Of a stretch of 61,286 bases of DNA, positions 9,316-18,104 are shown piece by piece. The position numbers and the translations under genes are program-made. This stretch comes from an uncultured Pelagibacteraceae bacterium. Its GTDB lineage: Bacteria; Pseudomonadota; Alphaproteobacteria; Pelagibacterales; Pelagibacteraceae. The stretch is taken from the NCBI GenBank assembly GCA_902622655.1, contig CACNQY010000003.1, forward strand, positions 1-61,286. Direction: 5' to 3'. The notes under the pieces were generated by a model. The model had not been told where the DNA came from, did no database searches, and saw nothing but the letters and a program-made list of their open reading frames with translations. Within the stretch, counting starts at the first letter, position 1; each line of letters begins with the position of its first letter.

Positions 9316-10089
9316 TTAACTAGACAATATTACCAAAGTTTCCAAAGGTATTAAAATTTCAGGATTATTATAATCATTTTTATCTGCTCCATTTCTCATT
9401 AAATATCCACAACCATATATCTTGTAAGCAGTTCCTTGTCTTTGTGCATTTGTAGACGTTTTTTTAAGACTTGCACCAGCACCTTTAAAAGCTGAGGAAC
9501 CAACGTTGATTGAGAAAAATTCATATCTAAATCTTTTTAGATACTCAGTCTCTTGGTCTGCATCATCAGCTTGTAACCCAACATCTGCTGGTCGATTTAA
9601 GATGGGCTCAATTAAATCTCCAAAATTTACATTAATAAAGTGATCTGTCACTAATGTAGCGTCGCCATCTCCATCGTTTTTAATTAAGTTTCTAAAACTA
9701 TTAAAACATGGAGTTGCTGTTGGTGTAACAAGATTTCGAGGTGTATCTCTCCCATCTGTATGCCTTGCAACACCGTCTATAGCTACTGCTCGCAGCTGAT
9801 CAATATAATTATTGTGTGCAGTAATTTCTTCAGCAGATGATCCAGGAGGTGGAGTTGTGATAGTTGCAATATTTGTCCATGGACCTATCATTCGATTTAT
9901 AATTCTTTTTTCTGCTTCCATTAAAGCATGTTCTGCTACATAGAAAGTTTGTTGGTACTCATCACTTGTATTATTGCTTTGATGATCACCTGATGAAATA
10001 ACTATTAAGCTACCTCCCATTAAGGACATCACCAGCAATAAAACAAGTGATAAAATTAATGTAAATCCTTTTTGATTATTTTTTCTCAT
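9316..10089 (-). CDS. pilX: PilX-type minor pilin (GspK-like)
   Basis: A 257-residue prepilin. The short basic leader ends in QKG, followed by FTLILSLVLLLVMSLMGGSL, a class III signal. Mature residue 5 is Leu rather than the Glu of ordinary pilins, the known peculiarity of the PilX/GspK class that caps the filament. A typical PilX patch (YVAEHALMEAEKRI) follows the hydrophobic helix. The start codon overlaps the pilW stop by one base. Family knowledge: minor pilins PilV, PilW, PilX and FimU form the tip complex with PilY1 and prime pilus assembly. Confidence 0.85.
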   Translation of the reverse strand: MRKNNQKGFTLILSLVLLLVMSLMGGSLIVISSGDHQSNNTSDEYQQTFYVAEHALMEAEKRIINRMIGPWTNIATITTPPPGSSAEEITAHNNYIDQLRAVAIDGVARHTDGRDTPRNLVTPTATPCFNSFRNLIKNDGDGDATLVTDHFINVNFGDLIEPILNRPADVGLQADDADQETEYLKRFRYEFFSINVGSSAFKGAGASLKKTSTNAQRQGTAYKIYGCGYLMRNGADKNDYNNPEILIPLETLVILSS

Positions 10090-11024
10090 TAAAATATATC
10101 CTGCCCAACAATATTTCTTGTGTAAACTGTTACAACAATATTATCTCTAAGATTTCTGTCTGAAAATAATTTAATACCTCTGGAAAATCCACTCAGCTCT
10201 CTTTCATTACCTTCTCTACTGTCAAATCTAAAAAAAGGTTTTTCAGATATAAAGGCAATTCTAATATCTATTGCTTTAACTTTATATAAGTTTTCTCTTC
10301 CTGCATCAGTTGTTGGTGTCGGGTAAGGAATTAAAACCTTTCCTTCTTTATCTAATGCAACAAATTCCATATCCTCTACATAATCCCTTATTAATTCATT
10401 ATGATAACATTCTGAACAATCTGCCACCCAGCTTCCAGTATCTGAACTTATATTTTGTCTCCAACTTATTTTAGATTTATAGACCGCATATCTAGGATTT
10501 TTTGTACTGCCATCACTGTTGGAACCATCCGACGTTGGTAATGCATAATATGTTACTTTATATCTTTTGTAAGGTTGGTTAGTATCGTTTTGATTAAAAT
10601 CATCATAAACAATATGAATTTTATCACAACAAGTGTCGTCTGAATTGTGTTTCATTGGAGGGGTGGGAATAGTATCTCCTATATTATGCCCTAATGTATT
10701 TTGAAATATTGCAATTGGATCGTGGCTATCTTTTACAGTTGTAGCACCTCCAATGAATTCTAAATAACTTTCCTTTGGAAATCCTAATTCATTATCACCA
10801 AGATAATACTTATAACCCGCCATTCTGGTATCTCTTATTAACAATTCAATTAAATCTCTTGAAGATCGACTTACTTTAGCTTTTTCTAGTACCTGATTAT
10901 AACTTGTATTTACAATTGAATAGGTAGTGTAAATAGCTGCCATCATTAATGAAGAAACTACTACTCCAATTAATATTTCTACTAAAGTTAATCCTTCTAT
11001 TCTTTTTAATTTTTTTTTAATCAT
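10089..11024 (-). CDS. pilW: PilW-type minor pilin
   Basis: A 311-residue prepilin with basic leader MIKKKLKRIEG, then LTLVEILIGVVVSSLMMAAI, with Glu at mature position 5. The segment SRDLIELLIRDTRMAGYKY is the PilW hallmark following the helix. Length is near the family norm (300-350). It overlaps pilV upstream by four bases and pilX downstream by one base, so the minor pilins form one translationally coupled operon. Processed by the prepilin peptidase encoded at 2244-3008 or an equivalent. Confidence 0.87.
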   Translation of the reverse strand: MIKKKLKRIEGLTLVEILIGVVVSSLMMAAIYTTYSIVNTSYNQVLEKAKVSRSSRDLIELLIRDTRMAGYKYYLGDNELGFPKESYLEFIGGATTVKDSHDPIAIFQNTLGHNIGDTIPTPPMKHNSDDTCCDKIHIVYDDFNQNDTNQPYKRYKVTYYALPTSDGSNSDGSTKNPRYAVYKSKISWRQNISSDTGSWVADCSECYHNELIRDYVEDMEFVALDKEGKVLIPYPTPTTDAGRENLYKVKAIDIRIAFISEKPFFRFDSREGNERELSGFSRGIKLFSDRNLRDNIVVTVYTRNIVGQDIF

Positions 11025-11668
11025 GGTTTAATTTTATAATCAGTTTGAAAATATATAAATTTTCTTTTTTTTCCGTTATTTAATTTCATTTCAACTCTTC
11101 CGATATAAAGAGGTTCATCTGTTATTGAGTCCACTTTATAATCACATTCATCCCACCGACAAATTTGAAATACTTGTAGCTTTTTCTCCTCACTGGAACT
11201 TTTACATTTCAAAAATCTATTTTCTTCAAAAATTGTATTCCATTTAGCTTCTTTATTTCTAGGTGCATCTATATTTTGCCCATCATAAATATTTTCTTTT
11301 TTTTGGTTATTGACACCTGTTGCAGAATTACTTCCACCGCAATTAAGGTTTGCACTCCATCCATTATTTGCAAGATGTTCTGAAAATTTATTTAGTTCAG
11401 TTCCATTTAGTGAAGCACTATTGCTAGTAAAAATAATATTTGTATTATCAGAATTAGTACCATAATAAGTGTCTTTACTTCCGATTACATCTTCAACTAT
11501 CATTTCAGTTAAAAAATTTGCCTTAGTTCTATCTCCTGAATTATCAATTGATTGAACAGAAAAATTTGTCATCTGTAAAATTGCAATGAATCCTATTCCT
11601 ACGATTGCTGTAGATACGAGTGCCTCTAAAATTGAAAGCCCAGAAATTTTATTGTTATTTTTAGTCAT
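11021..11668 (-). CDS. pilV: PilV-type minor pilin
   Basis: A 215-residue prepilin with leader MTKNNNKISG, then LSILEALVSTAIVGIGFIAI; Glu is at mature position 5. The following sequence (LQMTNFSVQSI, TEMIVEDV) resembles the PilV family, which is otherwise variable. Order in the operon (GspH-type, PilV, PilW, PilX) matches minor-pilin operons of other proteobacteria. The mature domain contains several cysteines that could form disulfides in the periplasm. Confidence 0.82.
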   Translation of the reverse strand: MTKNNNKISGLSILEALVSTAIVGIGFIAILQMTNFSVQSIDNSGDRTKANFLTEMIVEDVIGSKDTYYGTNSDNTNIIFTSNSASLNGTELNKFSEHLANNGWSANLNCGGSNSATGVNNQKKENIYDGQNIDAPRNKEAKWNTIFEENRFLKCKSSSEEKKLQVFQICRWDECDYKVDSITDEPLYIGRVEMKLNNGKKRKFIYFQTDYKIKP

Positions 11669-11669
11669 A

Positions 11670-12416
11670 TTACTGCTTTATCCATTCTGAGTTTTTTTTA
11701 TTCCATTTTTCCAAAGTTACATTACCAAATCTTGACCACTCTATTGCATATAATTGTTTATGATCTGAATTAGGAGATCCATTGGTATCTACATCACAGC
11801 TTGACCTATTTTTTGTTCTTCTGCAGATAAAAAGATTATTATCCATCGTGTTTTTCATAGATACCTCTAGTGCATCTCCATCTCCAGGAGGCATAGATGA
11901 TTGTAATCTTCCTGCTCCACTGTACCATTTTTCATTTTTACTAAAACATACGGCTGCATTATCACCTTCCCACGTTGTTGCGACATTATCTAAAATTATT
12001 TGTCTTACCTCAATTTTATCAGTCCCTTGATCTGGATCATCATCCCAATATGTATCATCTGTAATATTGCATCTTTCAGCAACATTTTCCCACCAATCAC
12101 TAGATCCATCATTTAATAAACTTGCTAATGTTTCAGGCTTCATTCCTTTTGATGTAACAATTAAATTTCTATCAGCACCATTAGCCTCTTCTAATATATG
12201 AACCTGAACAAATGCATATTGACCTCTTTGAACTTGAGCATTTATACCCTCTATTAATGATTTTATTTTAATTACTGAACTTCTGGTTTCTCTATCTTGT
12301 CGCCATTCATTAAAATTTGGGTAACCAATTGCTGAAATAATGCCAATAATTACAACAACAACAATTAACTCCAGGAGGTTAAAACCTTGATTATTCTTCT
12401 TTTCCAGCACTAGCAT
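11670..12416 (-). CDS. GspH/FimT/FimU-type minor pilin
   Basis: A 248-residue prepilin. Leader MLVLEKKNNQG is followed by FNLLELIVVVVIIGIISAIG, with Glu at mature position 5 and the PNFNEWRQDRETRSS segment typical of FimT/FimU/GspH. It overlaps the end of pilT by 26 bases. The overlap is needed because the leader peptide and its Gly at -1 are encoded there, which supports this start. As first minor pilin in the operon it corresponds in position to FimU/FimT. The globular domain is longer than in many FimU proteins. Confidence 0.83.
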   Translation of the reverse strand: MLVLEKKNNQGFNLLELIVVVVIIGIISAIGYPNFNEWRQDRETRSSVIKIKSLIEGINAQVQRGQYAFVQVHILEEANGADRNLIVTSKGMKPETLASLLNDGSSDWWENVAERCNITDDTYWDDDPDQGTDKIEVRQIILDNVATTWEGDNAAVCFSKNEKWYSGAGRLQSSMPPGDGDALEVSMKNTMDNNLFICRRTKNRSSCDVDTNGSPNSDHKQLYAIEWSRFGNVTLEKWNKKNSEWIKQ

Positions 12417-13404
12417 CTATTTTCCCAGCATTAACTAAAGTTTCTAAAGATTTAGACATAGTAATCATACCATCTCTAACAGCAGTTTGCATTATGCTCG
12501 GAATTTGATGAATTTTAGATTCTCTTATCAAGTTTTGAATTGGAGCTGTACACTTCATCACTTCAAATGCAGCACAACGACCTTGACCATCTTTAGTTTT
12601 CAAAAGTCTTTGGGTTACAACCATTTTTAATGATGTTGAAATTTGTGCTCTAATTTGAGCTTGTTGTTCTGGAGGGAAAACATCGATTATTCTATTTATT
12701 GTATTTGGTGCTCCGCTAGTGTGTAAAGTTCCAAAAACCAAGTGTCCTGTTTCTGCTGCTGTTAAAGCCAGTGAAACTGTTTCTAAATCTCTCATCTCTC
12801 CAACTAAAATTACATCTGGATCTTCTCGTAGTGCAGCTTTGAGTGCACTTGCAAAAGTTTCTGTCTGCTTTCCAACTTCTCTGTGTGAAACAATGCTTTT
12901 TAAATCTTTATGAATAAATTCAACTGGATCTTCTACAGTTATAATATTTGCTGTTCTTGTTTTATTTATTTCATTAACAATGGCTGCTAGCGTTGTAGAT
13001 TTTCCAGAACCTGTTGGACCAGTTACTAAAACTAGTCCTTTATGCATATCAACAATATCATAAAGAACTTGTGGCAAATCAAATTGACCCATTTCTGGAA
13101 TAACACTTTCAACCCTTCTTAAAACTGCTGCAGGCCCCTGAATTGTTTTATAAAAATTTGCTCTAAATCTTAACCCACTTAATGTTACTGATGAGTCTAA
13201 TTCGTGCGTATCATTGAATCTTTTTGTCTCTACCTCGTTGCAATTAGTAGAAATTAAATCATGTAAATCTTGTGACTTTACCATAACGTCTGGCACTTTA
13301 TGTATTTCACCTGTTTGTCTATAAGCTAGAGGCCAACCAGATCTAATATGAAAATCTGAAATTTTTTTATTATTTTTTGCAAGCTCTTCCAATTTTTCAA
13401 ACAT
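12391..13404 (-). CDS. pilT: PilT-type pilus retraction ATPase
   Basis: A 337-residue cytoplasmic hexameric secretion ATPase. Walker A GPTGSGKST is at 129-137, the Asp-box region at ITVEDPVEFIH, Walker B DPDVILVGEMRD around 195-206, and the His-box at GHLVFGTLHTSGA. The C-terminal APIQNLIRE segment corresponds to the AIRNLIRE signature that distinguishes PilT from PilB. It drives pilus depolymerisation. It is the first gene of the minor-pilin operon here, with AGGATT as a plausible ribosome-binding site. Extension ATPase pilB and platform pilC are not in this window. Confidence 0.92.
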   Translation of the reverse strand: MFEKLEELAKNNKKISDFHIRSGWPLAYRQTGEIHKVPDVMVKSQDLHDLISTNCNEVETKRFNDTHELDSSVTLSGLRFRANFYKTIQGPAAVLRRVESVIPEMGQFDLPQVLYDIVDMHKGLVLVTGPTGSGKSTTLAAIVNEINKTRTANIITVEDPVEFIHKDLKSIVSHREVGKQTETFASALKAALREDPDVILVGEMRDLETVSLALTAAETGHLVFGTLHTSGAPNTINRIIDVFPPEQQAQIRAQISTSLKMVVTQRLLKTKDGQGRCAAFEVMKCTAPIQNLIRESKIHQIPSIMQTAVRDGMITMSKSLETLVNAGKIDASAGKEE

Positions 13405-13544
13405 TAATAATCCTATTTTTAAATAATTTTATTATTAACTTACTAAAAATAAAAGAATTTTATAGCTTAAAATTATCTATTTTGAATTTATAAAATTAAA
13501 TGATCTTGACTATTGTTAATTAATTGTTCAAATTGGGTTTTTTT

Positions 13545-14504
13545 ATGATCATTCCTTCAGTATCTTCAGAAGTTAATTTTAATCAAAATAAAATTAACAA
13601 ATCAATTTCAAAAAACTTTAATAAAATAAGTCCTACGTTTTATAAATTAATAAGCGAATGGTTCATTGCTGCTTTTTCAAACTTTAATGACATTGAGAAG
13701 TATATAATTTTAATTTATCTTATAAGAAATGATTTTATTTTTTATAGGAGAAATGGAATAATTATTGATTATGATACATTTTATAAAGATAAAATTTTAG
13801 AAATTCCAAAGATAAACTTAACAGATATCTCTAAAGACCTTGATATTCCTAAAGAAAGTGTAAGAAGAAAAATTGTTAGCCTAGAAAATTCAGGAGTTTT
13901 AAAGAAATCTGGAAAAAAAATAATAATAGATAGATCTGCATACGAAACAGTTCAACCAATTAAAACCTTAACAAATGTATCAAATTTACTCTCTATATTC
14001 AGTGAAATTCTTCACAAAGAAAAAATAATTAATTCTAAATATTCTAATCAACAATTAACATCGGTAATAAAAAAAAATTTTTCTTTTTGTTGGTATCAAT
14101 TTTATAAGTTTTTATTCAGATATATAGAAATAGTTAAAAAACAATATCCAGATTTAGAAGCATTTTGTATAGGAATGGTAATTATGTTAAATGCTGCCTC
14201 TCATAAAGATTTTAAAGATAAAGATATAAGTTTAAAAAAATGGCGTGATGAAATTTCTGATGCTGACAAAGTAGGTTTAAATACTATGTCTATTTCAGAT
14301 ATTTCAAAAATACCAAGATCAACAGTAGTAAGAAAATTAAAAATATTAATGAAATTAAATGTCTTAGAAATAAATGATAAAAAATTATATAAGATTAAAT
14401 TTTCCGAAAAAGCATTAAAAGATGGTACTAAAATTCAGAATGAAGTTTTAAAAGCTTTATCAAATTTTGTGGTTAGAATTTATAATCAATCTAATCTCAG
14501 GTAG
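13545..14504 (+). CDS. Tandem winged-helix DNA-binding protein, unknown targets
   Basis: About 319 residues from the ATG at 13545; an in-frame TTG at 13524 would add seven residues, and neither start has a strong Shine-Dalgarno sequence. Two helix-turn-helix segments are visible: DISKDLDIPKESVRRKIVSL (around residue 92) and SDISKIPRSTVVRKLKILMK (around residue 247). Each is followed by a short wing (GVLKKSGKKI, NVLEIND). The N-terminal 80 residues and the helical middle are not recognised. Probably a transcriptional regulator with duplicated wHTH units. It diverges from the pilT operon (119-base gap) and its end overlaps the convergent transporter gene by eight bases. Confidence 0.68.
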   Translation: MIIPSVSSEVNFNQNKINKSISKNFNKISPTFYKLISEWFIAAFSNFNDIEKYIILIYLIRNDFIFYRRNGIIIDYDTFYKDKILEIPKINLTDISKDLDIPKESVRRKIVSLENSGVLKKSGKKIIIDRSAYETVQPIKTLTNVSNLLSIFSEILHKEKIINSKYSNQQLTSVIKKNFSFCWYQFYKFLFRYIEIVKKQYPDLEAFCIGMVIMLNAASHKDFKDKDISLKKWRDEISDADKVGLNTMSISDISKIPRSTVVRKLKILMKLNVLEINDKKLYKIKFSEKALKDGTKIQNEVLKALSNFVVRIYNQSNLR

Positions 14505-15342
14505 TCTTTCTTAAAATGTATATAAAAATAAAACCTGTTATATACATTAATAGCGCATAAGCACCTGTGGGTATAACATAGGTTACATCATTAAAAATTA
14601 TTGTTGCAACAAAAACTGCTAAAGTTCCATTTTGAAGACCGCATTCTAATGCAATGCATTTTTGTTGTGCAACTCCAGTAACAAATTTTTTTGCGATAAA
14701 ATAAGCTAATGTCATCATCGAAATATTTAAAATTAATACAGCTATACCCGCTTGAGTTATGTAAGTTAAAATATTATCTTTTTCCTCTATCCAAATTGCA
14801 ATAAAAACAATTATAAATAACCAACCAGTTAATTTGTTTATTATATTAATTTTAGATATTATAAAATTTTGTGCAAAAGCTCTAATGACCATCCCAATCA
14901 TAACTGGGACAGAAACTACAAGAAACATTTTTAAAGATATTTCTGCCATTGAAATATCAGCAGGTATAATGATACCTAAAATTTGAGCTGAATTAATAAT
15001 AACAAATGGAACTGTTAATATACTTAATAAACTTACAATTGCTGTAAGAGAGATTGATAATGCTACATCTCCATTGGCAAATTTTGTTAAAACATTTGAA
15101 GTTACTCCACCTGGCGCTGCAGCAATAATCATGAGGCCTATTGCAATTGGCGCTGATAAATCCAATAAAAGTGCAATAATTAATGCAACAATGGGTAAAA
15201 GAAATACTTGAGCGAAAAATCCTACAAAAAAATCTTTTGGAGATTTAAATATTCTTGAAAAATCTTTAATTGAAAGTCCTAAACCTAGCCCTAACATAAT
15301 TAAGGCTAAAACTATTGGTGCTATTGACTGAACAATTTCCAC
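14497..15342 (-). CDS. Bile acid:sodium symporter (BASS) family transporter
   Basis: A 281-residue, highly hydrophobic inner-membrane protein of about eight to nine helices. Family features are the early GLGLSIKDF loop, the GLMIIAAAPGGVTSNVLTK crossover and the second repeat region ECGLQNGTLAV. Bacterial members move organic anions such as pantoate, keto acids or sulfonated/sulfated compounds with sodium; the substrate cannot be read from sequence. It is divergent from the phosphotransacetylase/hpsN row (85-base gap), so a link to sulfonate or organic-acid uptake is possible but unproven. Confidence 0.85.
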   Translation of the reverse strand: MEIVQSIAPIVLALIMLGLGLGLSIKDFSRIFKSPKDFFVGFFAQVFLLPIVALIIALLLDLSAPIAIGLMIIAAAPGGVTSNVLTKFANGDVALSISLTAIVSLLSILTVPFVIINSAQILGIIIPADISMAEISLKMFLVVSVPVMIGMVIRAFAQNFIISKINIINKLTGWLFIIVFIAIWIEEKDNILTYITQAGIAVLILNISMMTLAYFIAKKFVTGVAQQKCIALECGLQNGTLAVFVATIIFNDVTYVIPTGAYALLMYITGFIFIYILRKTT

Positions 15343-15427
15343 AATTTAATCCTAATAAGTTTAGTTACAATATAACAATTATAATAATTTATGTACACAT
15401 TATCAATTATATATATAAATAATTAAA

Positions 15428-16339
15428 ATGCTTTCAAATAGAGAAATTATCTGTCCAAACTCCCTACTAAATATTGCTCAAAATAAAAAAGGAGTAAAGG
15501 TTGCTGTAGTAAACGCAGGTAAGCCACTACCTATGTTGTCAGTACAAGATGCAGTAAGAGAAAATCTGATTCAACCAATTTTTATTGGTGATAAAAAACA
15601 AATCTTAAAATGTGCAGAGGATTTAAAATGGGATATTTCGGATTATGAAATTATTGATGAACCTATAGAAAATAATACTGCAAAAATCGCGGTAAAGTTA
15701 GCAAGTGAAGAAAAAGTAAAAATTATTGTTAAAGGTCATATTCATACAGATATTTTAATGAAAGAAGTTTTAAAACGTGAATATAATTTATTAGGAAAAA
15801 CAAGACTTAGTCATATTTGGCATATGACTATTGAAAAAGATGACAAACCATTGATCATTACTGACGGAGCCTTAAATGTCTTACCTAATATAAAAACAAA
15901 AATGCACATCCTGAAAAATGTAATTAATTTTTCAAATAGAATAGGTATTTCAAGACCAAAAGTTTCCATTTTGTCTGCGACTGAGGAAGTTATAGAAAGT
16001 GTCCCAAGTTCATTGGAAGCAGCGGAAATTACTAAGTTAGCTGAAAAGGAAAATTTAAATGCAGATATTTTTGGACCTTTAGCTTTTGACAATAGTATTT
16101 CAAAAAAATCTGCTGCAATTAAAGGAATAAAAAATATTGTTGCAGGCGATGCAGATGTTTTGCTAGTTCCAAATGTTGAGGCTGGAAATGCATTGGTAAA
16201 AATAATGATTTATTTCATGGGTGCTTGTGCAGCTGGTGTAGTAGTGGGTGGAAAAGTTCCTGTAGTTATTACAAGTAGATCTGATGAATCTCAAGCAAGA
16301 TTAGCATCTATTGCAGCGGCAGTTGTTGCATTGGACTAA
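15428..16339 (+). CDS. Phosphate acetyl/butyryltransferase family enzyme
   Basis: A 303-residue enzyme of the PTA/PTB family that exchanges phosphate and CoA on a short acyl group (acyl-phosphate + CoA to acyl-CoA + Pi). Visible family segments are ADVLLVPNVEAGNALVK and GACAAGVVVGGKVPVVITSR near the C-terminus. Length fits the Ptb-like subgroup rather than long two-domain Pta. No acetate kinase is adjacent. It lies 60 bases upstream of the HpsN-type dehydrogenase. In sulfonate degraders a Pta converts the acetyl-phosphate made by sulfoacetaldehyde acetyltransferase, so that role is a reasonable inference, although xsc is not in this window. Confidence 0.82.
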   Translation: MLSNREIICPNSLLNIAQNKKGVKVAVVNAGKPLPMLSVQDAVRENLIQPIFIGDKKQILKCAEDLKWDISDYEIIDEPIENNTAKIAVKLASEEKVKIIVKGHIHTDILMKEVLKREYNLLGKTRLSHIWHMTIEKDDKPLIITDGALNVLPNIKTKMHILKNVINFSNRIGISRPKVSILSATEEVIESVPSSLEAAEITKLAEKENLNADIFGPLAFDNSISKKSAAIKGIKNIVAGDADVLLVPNVEAGNALVKIMIYFMGACAAGVVVGGKVPVVITSRSDESQARLASIAAAVVALD

Positions 16340-16399
16340 ATGTTTCATTGAATTTTAAAAAAAATTCATTTAAATAAGACAAAATTTAAAAGGAGAGAG

Positions 16400-17686
16400 A
16401 TGGCAATTACATATTTAAAAAAATCACCAAAAACTTCGTCTACTGATGATACAAAAACAAGAGAGATAGTTGAGAATATTCTAAAAGATATAGAAAAAAC
16501 AAAAGAAGAAGGATGCAAAGAACTTTCAAAAAAGTTTGATAAATACGAGGGTGAAGTAATTGTTTCTAAAGAAAAAATAGAAGAAATTAAAAAAAATTTA
16601 GATCAAAAAACAAAAGATGATATTCAGTTTTCACACGAAAGAGTGAGAAAATTTGCAGAGGCACAATTAAAAAACTACGGTCAAGATTTTGAAGTAGAAT
16701 TATCTGAAGGTTTATTTGCTGGTCAAAAACTTATTCCAGTAAATACAGCAGGCTGTTATGTTCCAGCTGGTAGATATGCGCATATTGCTTCAGCTGTTAT
16801 GAGTGTGACAACTGCTAAAGTTGCCGGTGTAAAAAATATTTTAGTTTGTAGTTCTCCCAAACCTGAAATTGGTGTTCATCCATCAATTGTTTATACAGCA
16901 GATCTTTGTGGTGCAGATGTAATTATGAATTTAGGAGGTGTGCAAGCTATAGCAGCAATGACCTATGGATTATTTGGAAATGCGCCTGCTGATATGTTAG
17001 TTGGACCTGGTAATCAATTTGTTGCTGAAGCAAAAAGAATATTGTTCGGGAAAGTTGGAATTGATTTATTTGCTGGCCCGACAGAAATTGCGGTTATTGC
17101 TGATGAAACAGCTGATCCTGAAATGGTTGCCTTTGATTTAGTTGGTCAAGCGGAGCATGGATATAATTCTCCCGCATGGTTGTTTACCAAAAGTAAAAAG
17201 CTAGCTGATTATGTGATGCAGAGAGTTCCTGAATTAATCGAAGATCTTCCAGATCTTCCAAAGGAAAATTCTGGTGCAGCTTGGAGAGATTATGGAGAGG
17301 TTATACTTTGTGATACTGATGAAGAAATTGCAAAAGTTAGTGATGATTATGCACCTGAACATTTAGAAGTGCAGACAAAAAATCTGGATTGGTACCATGA
17401 TAGATTAAAAAATTACGGCTCTTTATTTATAGGTGAAGAAACTACAGTTGCTTATGGAGATAAGTGTTCGGGAACAAATCATATTTTACCGACTAAAGGT
17501 GCTGGAAGATATACTGGTGGTTTATTTGTTGGAAAATTTATAAAAACGTTAAGTTTTCAAAGAATGAGTAAGGAAGCTACCAAAGAGGTGGGTGCAGCCT
17601 GCGCAAGAATATCAAGATATGAAGGTATGGAAGCGCATGCTAGAACCGGCGATGTAAGATTAAGAAAATACGGTTTTTCAAACTAA
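16400..17686 (+). CDS. hpsN: HpsN-type sulfopropanediol 3-dehydrogenase (HisD-family)
   Basis: A 428-residue NAD-dependent dehydrogenase of the histidinol dehydrogenase fold. Expected zinc ligands are kept (Gln250, His253, Asp354, His413) as is the catalytic Glu320-His321 pair. Several stretches recall HpsN, which oxidises 2,3-dihydroxypropane-1-sulfonate (DHPS) to sulfolactate, rather than biosynthetic HisD: VPAGRYAHIASAVM, the SPAWLFT segment, AAWRDYGEVILC and the C-terminal EGMEAHARTGD. No other his genes are nearby. AAAGGAGAGAG gives a strong ribosome-binding site. It sits between a phosphotransacetylase and a rhodanese gene, consistent with sulfonate use. HisD function is the main alternative. 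Confidence 0.8.
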   Translation: MAITYLKKSPKTSSTDDTKTREIVENILKDIEKTKEEGCKELSKKFDKYEGEVIVSKEKIEEIKKNLDQKTKDDIQFSHERVRKFAEAQLKNYGQDFEVELSEGLFAGQKLIPVNTAGCYVPAGRYAHIASAVMSVTTAKVAGVKNILVCSSPKPEIGVHPSIVYTADLCGADVIMNLGGVQAIAAMTYGLFGNAPADMLVGPGNQFVAEAKRILFGKVGIDLFAGPTEIAVIADETADPEMVAFDLVGQAEHGYNSPAWLFTKSKKLADYVMQRVPELIEDLPDLPKENSGAAWRDYGEVILCDTDEEIAKVSDDYAPEHLEVQTKNLDWYHDRLKNYGSLFIGEETTVAYGDKCSGTNHILPTKGAGRYTGGLFVGKFIKTLSFQRMSKEATKEVGAACARISRYEGMEAHARTGDVRLRKYGFSN

Positions 17687-17705
17687 TAAAATTAAAGGAT
17701 TTGAT

Positions 17706-18071
17706 GTGAAAAAATTTGAAGATCTAATGAGTGTTGGTAACGAAATTGAAAATATTTCTGCTGAAGATGCAAAAAGTAAATTAAATGATCCTAATGTACA
17801 GTTTATTGATGTAAGAGATAAAGAAAGTTTTTCAAAAGGCACCATTGGAAATGCCATTCACTTGGATAGAGGTTTGCTTGAGTTTTACCTGGCAGATGGT
17901 AGCCCTCTAGAAAATGATATTTTCAAAAATAACCCAGACAAAGAGTATGTGGTATTCTGTGGACTAGGTGGACAAGGAACACTAGCAACTAAAACGATGA
18001 AAGACATGGGAGTAAAAAATGTTAAGAACATCACAGGCGGAATTGCTGAGTGGGAAAAAATTAAAGATTAA
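17706..18071 (+). CDS. Single-domain rhodanese-like sulfurtransferase
   Basis: A 121-residue cytoplasmic protein with the rhodanese fold. It has the early FIDVRDKESF motif and the active-site loop FCGLGGQGTLA with Cys85, followed by VKNITGGIAEW. Starts with GTG, 20 bases after hpsN, preceded by AAAGGA at a good distance; an ATG seven codons in is the alternative. Such proteins carry persulfide sulfur or detoxify cyanide/sulfite. Adjacency to hpsN suggests handling of sulfur released from sulfonates, but the substrate is unknown. Confidence 0.83.
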   Translation: MKKFEDLMSVGNEIENISAEDAKSKLNDPNVQFIDVRDKESFSKGTIGNAIHLDRGLLEFYLADGSPLENDIFKNNPDKEYVVFCGLGGQGTLATKTMKDMGVKNVKNITGGIAEWEKIKD

Positions 18072-18104
18072 TTTAAGAACAGGATAAAATAGTATTTCTG
18101 TTTC

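Noticed and set aside
16400..17686. Calling this gene biosynthetic histidinol dehydrogenase (hisD)
   Set aside because: No his genes are adjacent and several stretches recall HpsN rather than HisD; kept as HpsN-type with HisD as the alternative.
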